64,000 nt of DNA from Alteromonadaceae bacterium M269 (GTDB taxonomy: Bacteria; Pseudomonadota; Gammaproteobacteria; Enterobacterales; Alteromonadaceae). The notes under the pieces were generated by a model. It saw only the letters and a program-made list of their open reading frames with translations, searched no databases and was not told the DNA's origin. Position numbers and translations under genes: made by a program. Shown one piece after another: positions 1 through 9,954 of the stretch. Location: NCBI GenBank assembly GCA_004353515.1, contig SMNZ01000001.1:558001-622000 (forward strand). Direction: 5' to 3'. How positions within the stretch are numbered: the first letter of the stretch is position 1; every line of letters starts with the position of its first letter.

Positions 1-355
1 GTCCGATTATCTCACCAGAAATGCCCCAAAGCGGAAGTTTTCGTGTTAAACACCAACCGTAATAACCGCCGGCATAAGCATGTTTCTCTAGCTGATTAAG
101 CAAGGTTTTTCCTTGATTTAATACCAACTGATCTTGAGCTTCATGACCTTGACCATAACGAACACCTTGAATCTCACTGGGTGTTTTATTAATCAGTTGA
201 GACTTCTCCTGAAGATTAAAACGTTCAACCAAAGTCTGGTTAACAACTTGATACTGTCCCTTTCGGTTTTTAATAAAGAAAACGATATCAGGTAAATGGT
301 CAAATAACTGCTCACCAGTAAAGGGTTCTCTAAGTTGTGATAATAAGTTGCTCAA
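1..355 (-). CDS. PAS-like N-terminus of a transcriptional regulator (partial)
   Basis: The reverse strand reads open from about position 355 to the left edge, giving roughly 118 residues. They begin MSNLLSQLREPFTGEQLF and continue with DHLPDIVFFIKNRKGQY, a typical start of a PAS sensor domain. No DNA-binding domain is visible because the gene is cut by the window. The best in-frame start is a TTG at 353-355, since an in-frame stop lies four codons upstream; no strong ribosome binding site is seen. It is divergent from a hydroxyproline catabolic operon. Such operons are commonly controlled by an AraC-family activator, so an AraC-type regulator with a PAS sensor is the likeliest identity, by context only. 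Confidence 0.5.
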   Translation of the reverse strand, partial: MSNLLSQLREPFTGEQLFDHLPDIVFFIKNRKGQYQVVNQTLVERFNLQEKSQLINKTPSEIQGVRYGQGHEAQDQLVLNQGKTLLNQLEKHAYAGGYYGWCLTRKLPLWGISGEIIG

Positions 356-504
356 CGACGTGACTCATGCATTTGTCTCAATAAGAGCTATTCTATTGAG
401 CAATTGTGCAAAAATTCAAGTTCAGAATAACGATAAAGCAAATACAGAAAGCAATTGTTTGACTAAACTTGTTTTAAATGAAAAGTAACCTTAGGAACAA
501 AGCT

Positions 505-1941
505 ATGTCAGTGTTCAAAAATTACATTGATGGCCAATGGATAGATTCATCAGAAGTCATCGAAAATATAAATCCCTCTGATACTAAAGATGTCATTGGT
601 GCCTATGCACAAGCAACCAATGAACAAGCTCAATCAGCATTCGATTGTGCAAAACGTTCATTTGACGAATGGCAAAACAAAGGCATTCAATTCAGAGCAG
701 ACGCTTTAGACAAAATCGGCAGTGAAATACTCGAGCGTAAAGCAGAATTAGGTGAGCTTTTATCGCGTGAAGAAGGTAAAACACTGGCTGAAGGCATTGG
801 TGAAGTTACACGAGCAGGACATATTTTTAAATTTTACGCCGGTGAAGTATTGCGCTTAAACGGTGATCTTGTTCCTTCGGTCCGCCCGCAAGTTGAAGTG
901 GAGATTACGCGTGAGCCAGTTGGCACTGTAGGTGTAATAACACCTTGGAACTTTCCGATTGCAATACCTGCGTGGAAAATTGCACCTGCTCTCGCTTATG
1001 GTAATTGTGTTGTTTTTAAACCGGCCAGTCAGGTCTTAGGTAGTGCTTGGGCGCTGTCGGAAATTATCACTCGTGCTGGATTGCCAAACGGTGTCTTTAA
1101 TTTGGTTATGGGAGCTGGTTCAAACGTTGGTGCGGCTATATTGAATGATAATCGTGTTGATGCTGTTAGTTTCACTGGGTCTGTCACAACTGGTGGTAAA
1201 GTTGCACAAGCATGTACTATTCGCGGTGCTAAGTTCCAGTTAGAGATGGGAGGCAAAAACCCACTAGTTGTTATGGACGATGCGGATATAGATGTCGCTG
1301 TAAATTGTGCGATTAATGGTGCGTTTTTCTCTACAGGGCAACGTTGTACTGCTTCTTCTCGTTTGATTGTTCAAGCAGGTATTTACGACAGGTTTGTTGA
1401 AGCGATGAAGAACGGTATTGAAGCTCTAACCGTTGGCAATCCGCTAAATACTGATACGCAAATAGGCCCTGTTATTGATCAAGCTCAGTTAGATAAAGAT
1501 CTTGAGTATATCGATATCGGTATAAAAGAAGGGGCGACACTTCTCGCTGGCGGTGAAGTGTTAAAACGCGAAGCCGATGGCTTCTTCCTTTCTCCGGCTC
1601 TCTTTGTGGATACCACCAATGATATGCGTATTAACCAGGAAGAAATTTTTGGTCCTATTGCGTCAGTTATCAAAGTTAATGATTTTGAAGAAGCGTTGAG
1701 CGTTTCTAACGACACGCAATTTGGGTTGTCAGCGGGTATTTGTACAACTTCTCTAAAATATGCACATCAATTTAAGAGACGTAGCCAAGCTGGCATGGTG
1801 ATGGTTAATTTACCAACTGCAGGTGTCGACTACCATGTTCCGTTTGGTGGAACTAAAGGGTCAAGTTTAGGTGCTAGAGAACAAGGTTCCTATGCAGCTG
1901 AGTTCTACACAAAGGTTAAAACGAGCTACATCTTGTCTTAA
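505..1941 (+). CDS. Aldehyde dehydrogenase, probably 2,5-dioxovalerate (alpha-ketoglutarate semialdehyde) dehydrogenase
   Basis: NAD(P)-dependent aldehyde dehydrogenase of 478 residues, normal family length. The catalytic Cys lies near residue 281 (GQRCTASSR) and the general-base Glu near 247 (LEMGGKNP); the cofactor motif TPWNFPIAIPAWK is present. In this operon it should oxidise alpha-ketoglutarate semialdehyde to 2-oxoglutarate, the last step of the D-hydroxyproline pathway. The substrate is inferred from the neighbours. An upstream in-frame ATG exists at 478 but has no ribosome binding site. The ATG at 505 is preceded by TTAGGAA about 8 bases away, and the protein then begins MSVFKNYIDGQW as expected for the family. 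First gene of the hydroxyproline operon, 48 bases before the next gene. Confidence 0.9.
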   Translation: MSVFKNYIDGQWIDSSEVIENINPSDTKDVIGAYAQATNEQAQSAFDCAKRSFDEWQNKGIQFRADALDKIGSEILERKAELGELLSREEGKTLAEGIGEVTRAGHIFKFYAGEVLRLNGDLVPSVRPQVEVEITREPVGTVGVITPWNFPIAIPAWKIAPALAYGNCVVFKPASQVLGSAWALSEIITRAGLPNGVFNLVMGAGSNVGAAILNDNRVDAVSFTGSVTTGGKVAQACTIRGAKFQLEMGGKNPLVVMDDADIDVAVNCAINGAFFSTGQRCTASSRLIVQAGIYDRFVEAMKNGIEALTVGNPLNTDTQIGPVIDQAQLDKDLEYIDIGIKEGATLLAGGEVLKREADGFFLSPALFVDTTNDMRINQEEIFGPIASVIKVNDFEEALSVSNDTQFGLSAGICTTSLKYAHQFKRRSQAGMVMVNLPTAGVDYHVPFGGTKGSSLGAREQGSYAAEFYTKVKTSYILS

Positions 1942-1989
1942 GGCAACGGCTTGTTGAACAATAAACAATTAGATTTTTAAGTAAATAGT

Positions 1990-2934
1990 ATGAAAGACAA
2001 TTCGATATTCAATGGTTGTATGCCAGCGCTAATGACGCCTTGTTCTGAAGCAGGCATCCCAGATTTTTCTGCCTTAGTAAAAACAGGTCAAGAGTTGATC
2101 CAAAAGGGGATGGATGCTGTTGTTTACTGCGGTTCAATGGGAGATTGGCCATTACTAACAGACAGTCAACGTCAACTTGGGGTTTCAGCGCTCGTTGAAG
2201 CTGGATTACCCGTTGTCGTTGGTACAGGAGCGCAAAATACGCAGTTAGCTGTAGAGCATGCTCGACATGCAGCGTCTATTGGTGCGGTCGGTTTGATGTT
2301 ACTCCCTAGAGTTCTCTCTAGAGGAAGCTCTCCTGCAGCCCAAAGAGAACACTTTAGAGCTATTCTAAAAGCGTCAGGTGGATTACCTGCGGTCATATAT
2401 AACAGCCCTTACTACGGATATGAAACTCAAGCGCCTCTGCTCTTTGAGCTTCACAACGAATTTCCAAATTTGGTGGGTTTTAAAGAATTCGGTGGTAGTG
2501 AGTCGTTAACTTACGCAGCCGAAAATATCACCAGTGGCAGTGACGATTTAACGCTAATGGTTGGTGTAGACACTCAAGTCATCCATGGTTACTTAAATTG
2601 TGGTGCTAAGGGAGCAATTACCGGGGTAGGTAATGCGTTCCCAACAGAAATACTCAGATTGGTGGAGCTTTGTAAGCGAGCTGTAGAAGGCGATGTACAA
2701 GCAAAAGGTTACGCGTACCAGTTAAATGATGCGCTTGCTGTTCTAAGTAAGTTTGATGAAGGCCCTGACCTAGTGCTTTATTATAAACACTTAATGGTAC
2801 TTGAGGGACATGCGGCTTATACGCACCATTTCAATGCAACCGATAAGTTAACGAGCAGTCAGCAAGCCTTTATCGAACAGCAATGGCGCCAATTCAAGTC
2901 TTGGTGGCAAAACTGGCCGGGTGCGGAAGATTAA
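1990..2934 (+). CDS. DapA-family 1-pyrroline-4-hydroxy-2-carboxylate deaminase
   Basis: 314 residues of the dihydrodipicolinate synthase/N-acetylneuraminate lyase superfamily (TIM barrel, class I Schiff base). The catalytic Lys is near residue 165 in GFKEFGG, and the Tyr of YNSPYYGY sits upstream as usual. The substrate-site loop reads YCGSMGDWPLL rather than the GTTGE of true DapA. Placed between a hydroxyproline epimerase and a semialdehyde dehydrogenase, it most likely deaminates and dehydrates 1-pyrroline-4-hydroxy-2-carboxylate to alpha-ketoglutarate semialdehyde. Lysine biosynthesis is unlikely in this context. Only 3 bases separate it from the epimerase gene, so the two are cotranscribed. 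Confidence 0.85.
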   Translation: MKDNSIFNGCMPALMTPCSEAGIPDFSALVKTGQELIQKGMDAVVYCGSMGDWPLLTDSQRQLGVSALVEAGLPVVVGTGAQNTQLAVEHARHAASIGAVGLMLLPRVLSRGSSPAAQREHFRAILKASGGLPAVIYNSPYYGYETQAPLLFELHNEFPNLVGFKEFGGSESLTYAAENITSGSDDLTLMVGVDTQVIHGYLNCGAKGAITGVGNAFPTEILRLVELCKRAVEGDVQAKGYAYQLNDALAVLSKFDEGPDLVLYYKHLMVLEGHAAYTHHFNATDKLTSSQQAFIEQQWRQFKSWWQNWPGAED

Positions 2935-2937
2935 AAC

Positions 2938-3870
2938 ATGATAAAAGTCATTGATTCACATACAGCTGGTGAGCCTACACGAGTTATTTACGATGGAGGC
3001 CCGCCCTTAGTTGCTAACTCGTTAGAAGAACAACTACATCAGTTGAAAAATGAATTTGATGAATATCGCCAGGCAACCATACTCGAACCTCGAGGAATGG
3101 AAGCCATGGTTGGTGCGTTACTGTGTGAACCTAAAGATGAGCGGTGTGTTACTGGTGTTATCTTTTTTAACAATCGCGGTTACTTGGGCATGTGCGGGCA
3201 CGGAGCAATAGGTGTTGCGGTTACACTTCACCATATGGGAAGAATAGAGCTAGGAACACATTACTTTGAAACTCCTGTTGGTGTTGTGTGTGTCGAACTG
3301 CTAACAGCTAACAAAGTTTCTATTAAGAACGTTGAAAGTTACTGCTACCTTGAGAATGTAGAACTTAATGTTCCTCCTTACGGAAGAATTACCGGCAATG
3401 TTGCTTGGGGAGGTAATTGGTTCTTTTTAGTTGATGAATCTCCAGTACCTTTGCTACGCGAGAAGATCCCTCAATTGAGTGGATTATCTAACCTTATAAA
3501 AAATGCATTGGTGAGCGAAGGAATAACGGGGCGTGATGGCGAAGAGATTGATCACATAGAGCTCTTCGATAATCACATTTCATCAAATGCTGATAGCAGG
3601 AACTTCGTGCTTTGTCCGGGCGGTGCATACGATCGTTCCCCGTGCGGCACAGGAACCAGTGCTAAGCTTGCGTGTTTGGCTCATAAAGGCTTGTTACAAC
3701 CTGGTGAATTTTGGATTCAAGAGAGCATTATTGGCGGGCACTTTAAGGCTTGTTACGAGAGGGAAAACACAAATAGCATTATCCCTACTATTGTAGGAGA
3801 TGCCTTTGTCGTCAGTGAAGCTAACTTGCTGCAAGTGACGGGCGATCCGTTTATTTGGGGTATTCAATGA
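2938..3870 (+). CDS. 4-hydroxyproline 2-epimerase (proline racemase family)
   Basis: 310 residues of the proline racemase fold. Both catalytic cysteines are present: Cys86 in GMCGHG and Cys236 in SPCGTGTSAK. A Cys/Cys pair marks an active racemase/epimerase; trans-3-hydroxyproline dehydratases have Thr at the second position. It interconverts trans-4-hydroxy-L-proline and cis-4-hydroxy-D-proline. The operon partners support hydroxyproline rather than proline as substrate. Its stop overlaps the next gene's start (ATGA at 3867-3870), indicating translational coupling to the oxidase that uses its product. Confidence 0.9.
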   Translation: MIKVIDSHTAGEPTRVIYDGGPPLVANSLEEQLHQLKNEFDEYRQATILEPRGMEAMVGALLCEPKDERCVTGVIFFNNRGYLGMCGHGAIGVAVTLHHMGRIELGTHYFETPVGVVCVELLTANKVSIKNVESYCYLENVELNVPPYGRITGNVAWGGNWFFLVDESPVPLLREKIPQLSGLSNLIKNALVSEGITGRDGEEIDHIELFDNHISSNADSRNFVLCPGGAYDRSPCGTGTSAKLACLAHKGLLQPGEFWIQESIIGGHFKACYERENTNSIIPTIVGDAFVVSEANLLQVTGDPFIWGIQ

Positions 3871-5129
3871 ATCAATCGTCTAACAACACCGATGTAGTCA
3901 TCGTTGGCGCAGGTATTATTGGTATCGCCTGCGCGCATTATTTGAGTGAATCAGGCGCCAAGGTCACAGTTATTGATCAGAATACTGTTGGCAGCCAGTG
4001 CTCATTCGGAAATTGTGGTTACATTTGCCCTAGCCATGTTTTGCCTTTGGCAACACCAGGTGCAATCTCTAAAGCATTGAAATCAATGTTTGAACCAAGC
4101 TCTGCATTCAGAGTTAAGCCTCAGTTTGATATGAGTTTAATCAAGTGGTTTTGGCAGTTTTCTAAACTTTGTAAAACTGATGTGATGCTTGAAACAGGCC
4201 ATCACCTCAATAACTTACTGGTGTCTTCTAAACGCGAATATACTGAAGTTATCGAACAGCTAGACTTTGACTGTGAATGGAAGAAAAATGGCTTGCTTTA
4301 TGTCGCCGAAACACAAAATGGATTAGATGATCTGCGCGCTAAAAGCGAGCTTTTAGCTGAGCGATACGGTGTTTCGTCACGTCTTATTTCTGGTGAAGAG
4401 TTATTAAGCTTTGATCCAGCTCTAAGAGTTGGCTTAGCCGGGGCTTATCATTTTGAAGATGATGCTTCTATTAATCCTAACAAACTCAATCAACAGTGGT
4501 ATCAATACTTAAAGGAAAAAGGCGTCGAGTTTGTAGAAGATTGCTCTCTAACAGGGGTTAACAAGTTAGGTAACCAAGTGAGTAGCATAGAGACATCTAA
4601 AGGCGTGTTTAAGGCTGATAACTATGTTATTGCAGCTGGTGCGTGGAGTGCCAAGTTGGCATCTGAATTAGATTGTAAGATACCCATTCAACCAGGAAAA
4701 GGATATTCCTTAACGACAAATAATCCGGACATTTGCCCTGAGCACCCCATGTTATTCCCTGAGCATGGTGTAGGCGTTAGCCCTTTTAAAGATGGATACC
4801 GCATAGGTTCTATTATGGAGTTTGCGGGCTTCAATACGTCGATACCAAGTAAGCGGATAGAGCAACTTAAAGCATCAGCTCAACGTTATTTAGTGGGCCA
4901 ATCGAACGAAGAATGGAAATATACCTGGCAAGGATGGCGACCGATGACCTGGGATAGCCTGCCAATTATTGGTCGTATTCCGAAACTACATAATACGTTT
5001 TTGAGTACCGGACATAATATGCTGGGCATGAGTTTAGGGGCGGTTACCGGTAAATTGATCAGCGAAATGATCCAAGGGGTATCTACACATATTGATACTC
5101 AAGCGTTTTCGCCTGAGAGGTTTAATTAA
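3867..5129 (+). CDS. FAD-dependent D-hydroxyproline dehydrogenase (DadA/DAO family)
   Basis: About 420 residues with an N-terminal Rossmann FAD motif (VVIVGAGIIGIACAHYLSES) and C-terminal family signatures (WQGWRPMTWDSLPIIG and STGHNMLGM), as in DadA-type D-amino-acid dehydrogenases. It should oxidise cis-4-hydroxy-D-proline to 1-pyrroline-4-hydroxy-2-carboxylate, passing electrons to the respiratory chain. The frame can be extended to a TTG at 3855, but the ATG at 3867, overlapping the preceding stop by 4 bases, is the natural start. Last gene of the operon. No hydroxyproline permease is seen inside the window. Confidence 0.88.
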   Translation: MNQSSNNTDVVIVGAGIIGIACAHYLSESGAKVTVIDQNTVGSQCSFGNCGYICPSHVLPLATPGAISKALKSMFEPSSAFRVKPQFDMSLIKWFWQFSKLCKTDVMLETGHHLNNLLVSSKREYTEVIEQLDFDCEWKKNGLLYVAETQNGLDDLRAKSELLAERYGVSSRLISGEELLSFDPALRVGLAGAYHFEDDASINPNKLNQQWYQYLKEKGVEFVEDCSLTGVNKLGNQVSSIETSKGVFKADNYVIAAGAWSAKLASELDCKIPIQPGKGYSLTTNNPDICPEHPMLFPEHGVGVSPFKDGYRIGSIMEFAGFNTSIPSKRIEQLKASAQRYLVGQSNEEWKYTWQGWRPMTWDSLPIIGRIPKLHNTFLSTGHNMLGMSLGAVTGKLISEMIQGVSTHIDTQAFSPERFN

Positions 5130-5163
5130 CTTAAGGTTAACCAGATTGGTTCATCACGACAGC

Positions 5164-7497
5164 TCAATGACAGTAGGTTGCTAACACTTTTTCTAGCAAT
5201 GCTTTTTCAAAAGGTTTGCCAAGATGAGCGTTCATGCCTATCGCTCGATAACTTTCGATATCAGAGAGCATGACGTTAGCAGTCAAAGCAACAATAGGCA
5301 GTTGTTCAGCATCGTACTTCTCTCTGAGCTTCTTAGTGGCTTCAATGCCATCCATAATCGGCATTTGGATATCCATTAGAATAAGGTTGTATCCTTGCTC
5401 TTCAACTTTATCCAATGCCTCTTGTCCATTTTCTGCAACATCTACACTTATTCCGCTTCTACCGATCATGTCACATGCTATCATTTGGTTTATTTCATTA
5501 TCTTCAACGAGTAACACACGACACTCTTTTGTCATTGTTGATTGAGGTGTTTCTTCGGTTTGTTCTTGCTCGGTTTGCGAATCGGGTGTTTCATTGAGAA
5601 TACCGACTAAGAGCTTCTCTAGTTCAATAAGTGTCACCGGCTTATTGAGGAAAAAAGTGCCTTCACAATCCTGGAGTTGCTCTTGCAAGTAGAGGTTGTT
5701 AAAGGCGCTACAAAAGATCACATGTTCAGGGCAGTGGGCTATTTCTTTTATCTGATTGTAGAGAGCTAATCCGTTCATACCCGGTAATTGCCAATCTAAT
5801 AGCGCAAAGTCATAGTCTTGTTGTTTTGCATGCTCCAGTGCTTTATCAGGGCAGGCAATACTGGTAACCGATAACCCTAACACTCCCAGCATTCTTTCTA
5901 AAACTTGACGACTAATAGGGTGATCTTCTACCAATAAAACGGTTTTGGCGTTCAAACAATCAGGCGTTTGTTGCACATAGTCACTGCCTTCAGCCACTTT
6001 GACTGGTATTTTCACACTAAAAGTTGAGCCTTCTCCTAATGTACTTTTAACCTCTATATTACCGCCCATCAACTCAGAAAGAAGTTTGCAAATCGCTAAC
6101 CCTAAACCCGTACCACCGTATTTTCTTGTCGTGGAAACTTCCGCCTGATTAAATCGCTGAAACAACTGTCCTTGCTGCTCTTCACTTAAGCCTATACCTG
6201 TATCTTTGACAGAGAAGAAGAGTAATCTAGATTGGTCATCCTGACATAAGTCACTCAATTTAACGGTCACAACAATATGGCCTCGCTCAGTGAATTTAAC
6301 GGCATTACTGGTGAGATTGAGGAGTATTTGCCCGATACGGACGGGATCGCCTTGTATGTTCTTCGGCATATCTTCTTGAATATCAAAAATGAGTTCTAAG
6401 CCCTTATCAGAACCATTTTTGCCTAGCATCATTTTTAAGCTAGAGATGAGTTCGTAGATATTGAAATCAGTGTTCTCAATATGCAGTTTTTGCGACTCTA
6501 TTTTTGAGAAATCTAAAATATCGTTAATGATGGTCATCAATGATTTAGCAGAGAACTTAAGGTTATCCAAGTAATCTCTCTGAACCTCATCAAGCTCTGT
6601 TGCTAAGCACAAATCGGTTAAGCCTATAATGCCATTCATCGGTGTTCGTATTTCGTGCGACATATTCGCTAAAAACTGTGCTTTAACTTCTGTTGCGGCT
6701 TGAGCTTGAGTAGTTCGAAGTTTGAGCTGAATAGATTGTCTAACCAGAACGATAACGAGTAGTGCAAATAGTGATAGCAGAATCAGCATAATATTGAGGT
6801 TAATAGAGCGTTCTAAGTTAAGTCTCGTTTTATGCGATTGACTAAGCTGCTGACTTATCGTTTGAGACAAGGGAAGCTGCTGTATTTCTACCAGTTTCTC
6901 ATAGGCTGTATTGGTGCTATCTAAAACAAAATTAATATGTGTAACTAGCATCTTCCACTGCAGTTCTGGGCTTTCGACAGACTCAAACTCTGTATAGTTT
7001 GCATCTACTAGATCTCTGATTTTTTGGGATTTGTCTTGAGACGGATGATTTTTGAAAGAAAGCATTTCAGCGAGTAGCCGTTCGCCCATTTCCCTTAAAG
7101 ATTCTGAGCTTTTCGAAAAAACGAGCTGACTGTTGGCGATAAAACGATGCGAAGTTTTTAGCATCGTTTCCAGCTGCATATAGTGAGATATGTTTTTGCC
7201 AAAATCCAGATGTTGTTGCTGGACGGCAGGCATAGTTCTTAGTTTTGATACAAGCCCGTCTGCCTTTAGTTGAAGCTGAGCGTTTTTGTCATAATGTAGG
7301 GTGTCAGCAAAGCTGGCTAACAGGGTTTCTACTCGAATATCTGAGATGGTTTCACGCAGCTGTTCTAAGGTTTCTATATTCTGATCTGCGTTCTTCTTTC
7401 TCCTAAAGTCTTCAATTAAACAAATACTCGATATTAGGAATAGAGTGAAGCATCCAGCTTCTAGCAAGTAGCTAATTGACTTTGGCGTAGCTTTCAT
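5164..7497 (-). CDS. Hybrid sensor histidine kinase with two receiver domains
   Basis: Inner-membrane hybrid kinase of about 777 residues. It has an N-terminal membrane segment ([20 protein letters not shown]), an uncharacterised helical periplasmic region of about 200 residues, and a second membrane segment ([19 protein letters not shown]). Then come HisKA with the H-box [10 protein letters not shown] and HATPase_c with N-box [11 protein letters not shown] and G-boxes DTGIGLS and GGTGLGLAI. Two receivers follow: [21 protein letters not shown] and [21 protein letters not shown]. No HPt domain is present, so phosphotransfer needs a partner elsewhere. A TTG at 7533 is an alternative start; the ATG at 7497 places the first membrane helix properly. 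It overlaps the end of the cytochrome c peroxidase gene by 26 bases, so the pair is cotranscribed. The signal is unknown. Confidence 0.88.
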   Translation of the reverse strand: MKATPKSISYLLEAGCFTLFLISSICLIEDFRRKKNADQNIETLEQLRETISDIRVETLLASFADTLHYDKNAQLQLKADGLVSKLRTMPAVQQQHLDFGKNISHYMQLETMLKTSHRFIANSQLVFSKSSESLREMGERLLAEMLSFKNHPSQDKSQKIRDLVDANYTEFESVESPELQWKMLVTHINFVLDSTNTAYEKLVEIQQLPLSQTISQQLSQSHKTRLNLERSINLNIMLILLSLFALLVIVLVRQSIQLKLRTTQAQAATEVKAQFLANMSHEIRTPMNGIIGLTDLCLATELDEVQRDYLDNLKFSAKSLMTIINDILDFSKIESQKLHIENTDFNIYELISSLKMMLGKNGSDKGLELIFDIQEDMPKNIQGDPVRIGQILLNLTSNAVKFTERGHIVVTVKLSDLCQDDQSRLLFFSVKDTGIGLSEEQQGQLFQRFNQAEVSTTRKYGGTGLGLAICKLLSELMGGNIEVKSTLGEGSTFSVKIPVKVAEGSDYVQQTPDCLNAKTVLLVEDHPISRQVLERMLGVLGLSVTSIACPDKALEHAKQQDYDFALLDWQLPGMNGLALYNQIKEIAHCPEHVIFCSAFNNLYLQEQLQDCEGTFFLNKPVTLIELEKLLVGILNETPDSQTEQEQTEETPQSTMTKECRVLLVEDNEINQMIACDMIGRSGISVDVAENGQEALDKVEEQGYNLILMDIQMPIMDGIEATKKLREKYDAEQLPIVALTANVMLSDIESYRAIGMNAHLGKPFEKALLEKVLATYCH

Positions 7498-8497
7498 TAA
7501 TTTTTGAGCCGCTAAAAGATTTAAGTAATGCAACGATGTCGTCTATATCGTCCTGAGAAAGGTCCATGCCTAGCTGGGCTTTTGCCATGATATTGACAGC
7601 ATCTTCAAGAGAAGTGATTGAACCAGTGTGAAAGTAGGGCGCTGTTTCGGCAATATTTCTCAAAGAGGGAACTTTGAAAACATGCTTATCAGCTTCATCA
7701 TGTGTGATGTTGTAACGGCCTAAATCATCTAAGAGTTCTTCCGGAACAAAATCAATTCGACCGAGTTTTTGATAGAGGTTACCCCCTATGTTGCGGCCTT
7801 GATGGCAACTACTGCAACCGAAGTTGACGAACTTTTCTAAGCCTCTTTTTTGTTGGGCAGTCAATGCATTGCTGTCGCCGAGTAGATATTTATCTATAGG
7901 AGCATTCGGTGTTATCAAGGTTTCTTCAAAGCGCGTGATAGCTTGAACGATATTCGAAGAGGTAACTCCATCAGGACTTAAGGCTTCAAAAGCTTGCTTA
8001 AATTCTGACGCGTTTTCCAGCTTTTCGATAACTTGATCCCAATGACTGGCCATTTCTTTGGGATTGTGAATAGGACCTGTCGCCTGTTCAATGAGATCAA
8101 GGCTTCGGCCATCCCAAAACTGCCGGAAATTAAAGACGGCGTTTAGAACAGTCGGTGCGTTTCTGTCACCCAGTTGGTTTTCTATTCCCAAGGAAACCGG
8201 GAGACCATCATCACCGCCGAAGTCGAGCATATGACAGGAGGCACAGGAGATACTGTTATCTTTGGACAACAGTTTGCTGTTGAATAGCGCTTTACCGAGT
8301 TGTACCCATTCTTGATTAGCTTCTATTAATACGGGAAGTGGCTGGATTGGCCCGTCAACCGTTTGATAGTGATATTGTGCTTCGAGCACCTCTGATGAAG
8401 AATTACTTTCCGTCACCTTGAAGTAATAACCCACAAGAACTAGTATGCAAGCCAGAAAACTCCCGAGAAGCCCGTGATAGTATCCCTTTTGCACCAC
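7472..8497 (-). CDS. Di-haem cytochrome c peroxidase (CcpA/MauG family), membrane-anchored
   Basis: 341 residues with two c-type haem motifs, CASCH at 85-89 and CSSCH at 228-232, and the family stretch [20 protein letters not shown]. It should reduce hydrogen peroxide to water in the periplasm using electrons from a small cytochrome c. Residues 9-26 form a hydrophobic signal-anchor, so the enzyme is probably exported and tethered. Translation starts at GTG (8495-8497); an ATG a few bases upstream is out of frame. The 3-prime end overlaps a hybrid histidine kinase, suggesting the peroxidase and the kinase share a stress or redox function. That link is inference. Confidence 0.87.
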   Translation of the reverse strand: MVQKGYYHGLLGSFLACILVLVGYYFKVTESNSSSEVLEAQYHYQTVDGPIQPLPVLIEANQEWVQLGKALFNSKLLSKDNSISCASCHMLDFGGDDGLPVSLGIENQLGDRNAPTVLNAVFNFRQFWDGRSLDLIEQATGPIHNPKEMASHWDQVIEKLENASEFKQAFEALSPDGVTSSNIVQAITRFEETLITPNAPIDKYLLGDSNALTAQQKRGLEKFVNFGCSSCHQGRNIGGNLYQKLGRIDFVPEELLDDLGRYNITHDEADKHVFKVPSLRNIAETAPYFHTGSITSLEDAVNIMAKAQLGMDLSQDDIDDIVALLKSFSGSKINESYAKVN

Positions 8498-8635
8498 GTA
8501 GTCTCATATTAAATAACTTATTATTTAGCTTAATCTAGGTTAAAAATTTTACAAATTTTTCGGCTTTAGACTGTAAATTAAGTTTGTAACCTCAGGTTAC
8601 GTAACTAAAAGTAAGAATATCTACAGTTATTTATT

Positions 8636-9937
8636 TTAAAGTTTTCTAGCAGAGCCTTTGCGGATCCTGTCTCTATGTGCCGGTGCAACATAAACTTCCA
8701 CGGTTGTTTTAACACTGGCATGCCCGAGCTCTTCAGCGAGCATTGTCTCATTAATTTCATCCAGTGCTTGAGTTGCGCCTGTATGCCTAAGCCAATGTGA
8801 CGACGCTCCAGCTATTGCTTGTGCCTGTGCTTTTTTACTTTTGGCGACCAGTTGCTTAATGACTAAATCAAAGGCTTCTTCAACCATGTTGTTTAGGCTG
8901 TCTTGATGTAATGGCGCCCCTGTTTTCTGAGACGGCATAATAGGGGTAGTGTCATCAACATGAGGAAGGGGAGTTAGCCCTAGTGATTCCCTATACCGCG
9001 TTAGTACATTATCAACGAAAGTATCCGGAACAGTCACTAAACGTTCTTTTTTGCCTTTACCTATCACGTTCAGTACCCAACCTTCACCTGATGCGTCTTG
9101 CCTGAAGTGACCAAAAATAGGGGTAAAATAATCTTTGTGAGAAAGCTCTGAGATTCGTAAAAACAAAACCTTTAGTGTTAACACCAAAAAGCGGTGCTTT
9201 TCATAAACAGGGTTTTCGTCAGCTGCCTTAGTTAAGGTATCTACAAACAGATCCCAGGTTTCGTCGTCGAGAGTATGTGGTGGCTTATAGACTTTTCCTT
9301 TAATCAGATATTTGCAGCTTCTTTTAACAATAGAAACTGGGTTTCTATCCATCCGTCCAGATTCGGTAAGCTCTTTTAAAAACACATTCAGTGACGCATA
9401 AGTATTCTGTAGCGATGTTTGATTAATGGCGTAATTTAACTTTGGTCTAATCTGGTTATTAGTTGCAGGCGATATGAGCTGATCTGTTTTGCGACTGGCT
9501 TTTGATTGTCTTAAAACGAAAGGCCGCCACTGTTCATTGACGATACGAGTGTCTGTCTTTGCCTTAGCTTTGAAGCGACTTGCGATAGTAGTGTCTGCAA
9601 TCAACGCTTTTGGAGGTGACCAAATCCAATCGATATACTCTCTAACGGTTTCAACGTTAGTGTTAAGTACTGAGCTTTGTTTTTCATTCCAGCAAAATAG
9701 AATAAATCTTTCTGCTTCATTTCTGAAACGCGTTTGCGTTCCAGAGGAATTACCAACAACGTTAACTAAAAACTTTAATATAATCTTAAGATCAGCTCTA
9801 GCCGATATCCCTTGCTTTTCAAATTCTTCGAGGTAGCTATCTAACGAAGGATAGGTGTGACTAAATTCGTCCGACTCAAGTAATGCTAGCTGCTTGGGCA
9901 ATAATTTGATTGAGTCAGTGATAGGGTGATACTTCAT
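8636..9937 (-). CDS. Tyrosine recombinase / phage-integrase family protein
   Basis: 433 residues with a C-terminal tyrosine recombinase catalytic domain. The first Arg lies in LRISELSHKDY near residue 257, HxxR is at 381-384 (SHWLRHTGATQ), the second-box His is near 406 (ELGHASVKTT) and the nucleophile Tyr near 416 (VEVYVAP). The N-terminal part, about 200 residues, resembles a SAM-like core-binding domain and is longer than in XerC/XerD. It could be a resident recombinase or the leftover integrase of a mobile island. No flanking att-like direct repeat could be recognised by eye. The ATP-grasp gene ends 17 bases upstream on the same strand. Confidence 0.85.
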   Translation of the reverse strand: MKYHPITDSIKLLPKQLALLESDEFSHTYPSLDSYLEEFEKQGISARADLKIILKFLVNVVGNSSGTQTRFRNEAERFILFCWNEKQSSVLNTNVETVREYIDWIWSPPKALIADTTIASRFKAKAKTDTRIVNEQWRPFVLRQSKASRKTDQLISPATNNQIRPKLNYAINQTSLQNTYASLNVFLKELTESGRMDRNPVSIVKRSCKYLIKGKVYKPPHTLDDETWDLFVDTLTKAADENPVYEKHRFLVLTLKVLFLRISELSHKDYFTPIFGHFRQDASGEGWVLNVIGKGKKERLVTVPDTFVDNVLTRYRESLGLTPLPHVDDTTPIMPSQKTGAPLHQDSLNNMVEEAFDLVIKQLVAKSKKAQAQAIAGASSHWLRHTGATQALDEINETMLAEELGHASVKTTVEVYVAPAHRDRIRKGSARKL

Positions 9938-9954
9938 TGATAGTTTTACTTCTA

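Noticed and set aside
1990-2934. Dihydrodipicolinate synthase for lysine synthesis
   Set aside because: The substrate loop differs from DapA and the gene lies in a hydroxyproline operon, so the deaminase role fits better.
8586-8600. Small inverted repeat GTAACC-TCA-GGTTAC between the recombinase and peroxidase genes
   Set aside because: Only six base pairs and no T-run; too weak to call a terminator or recombinase site.
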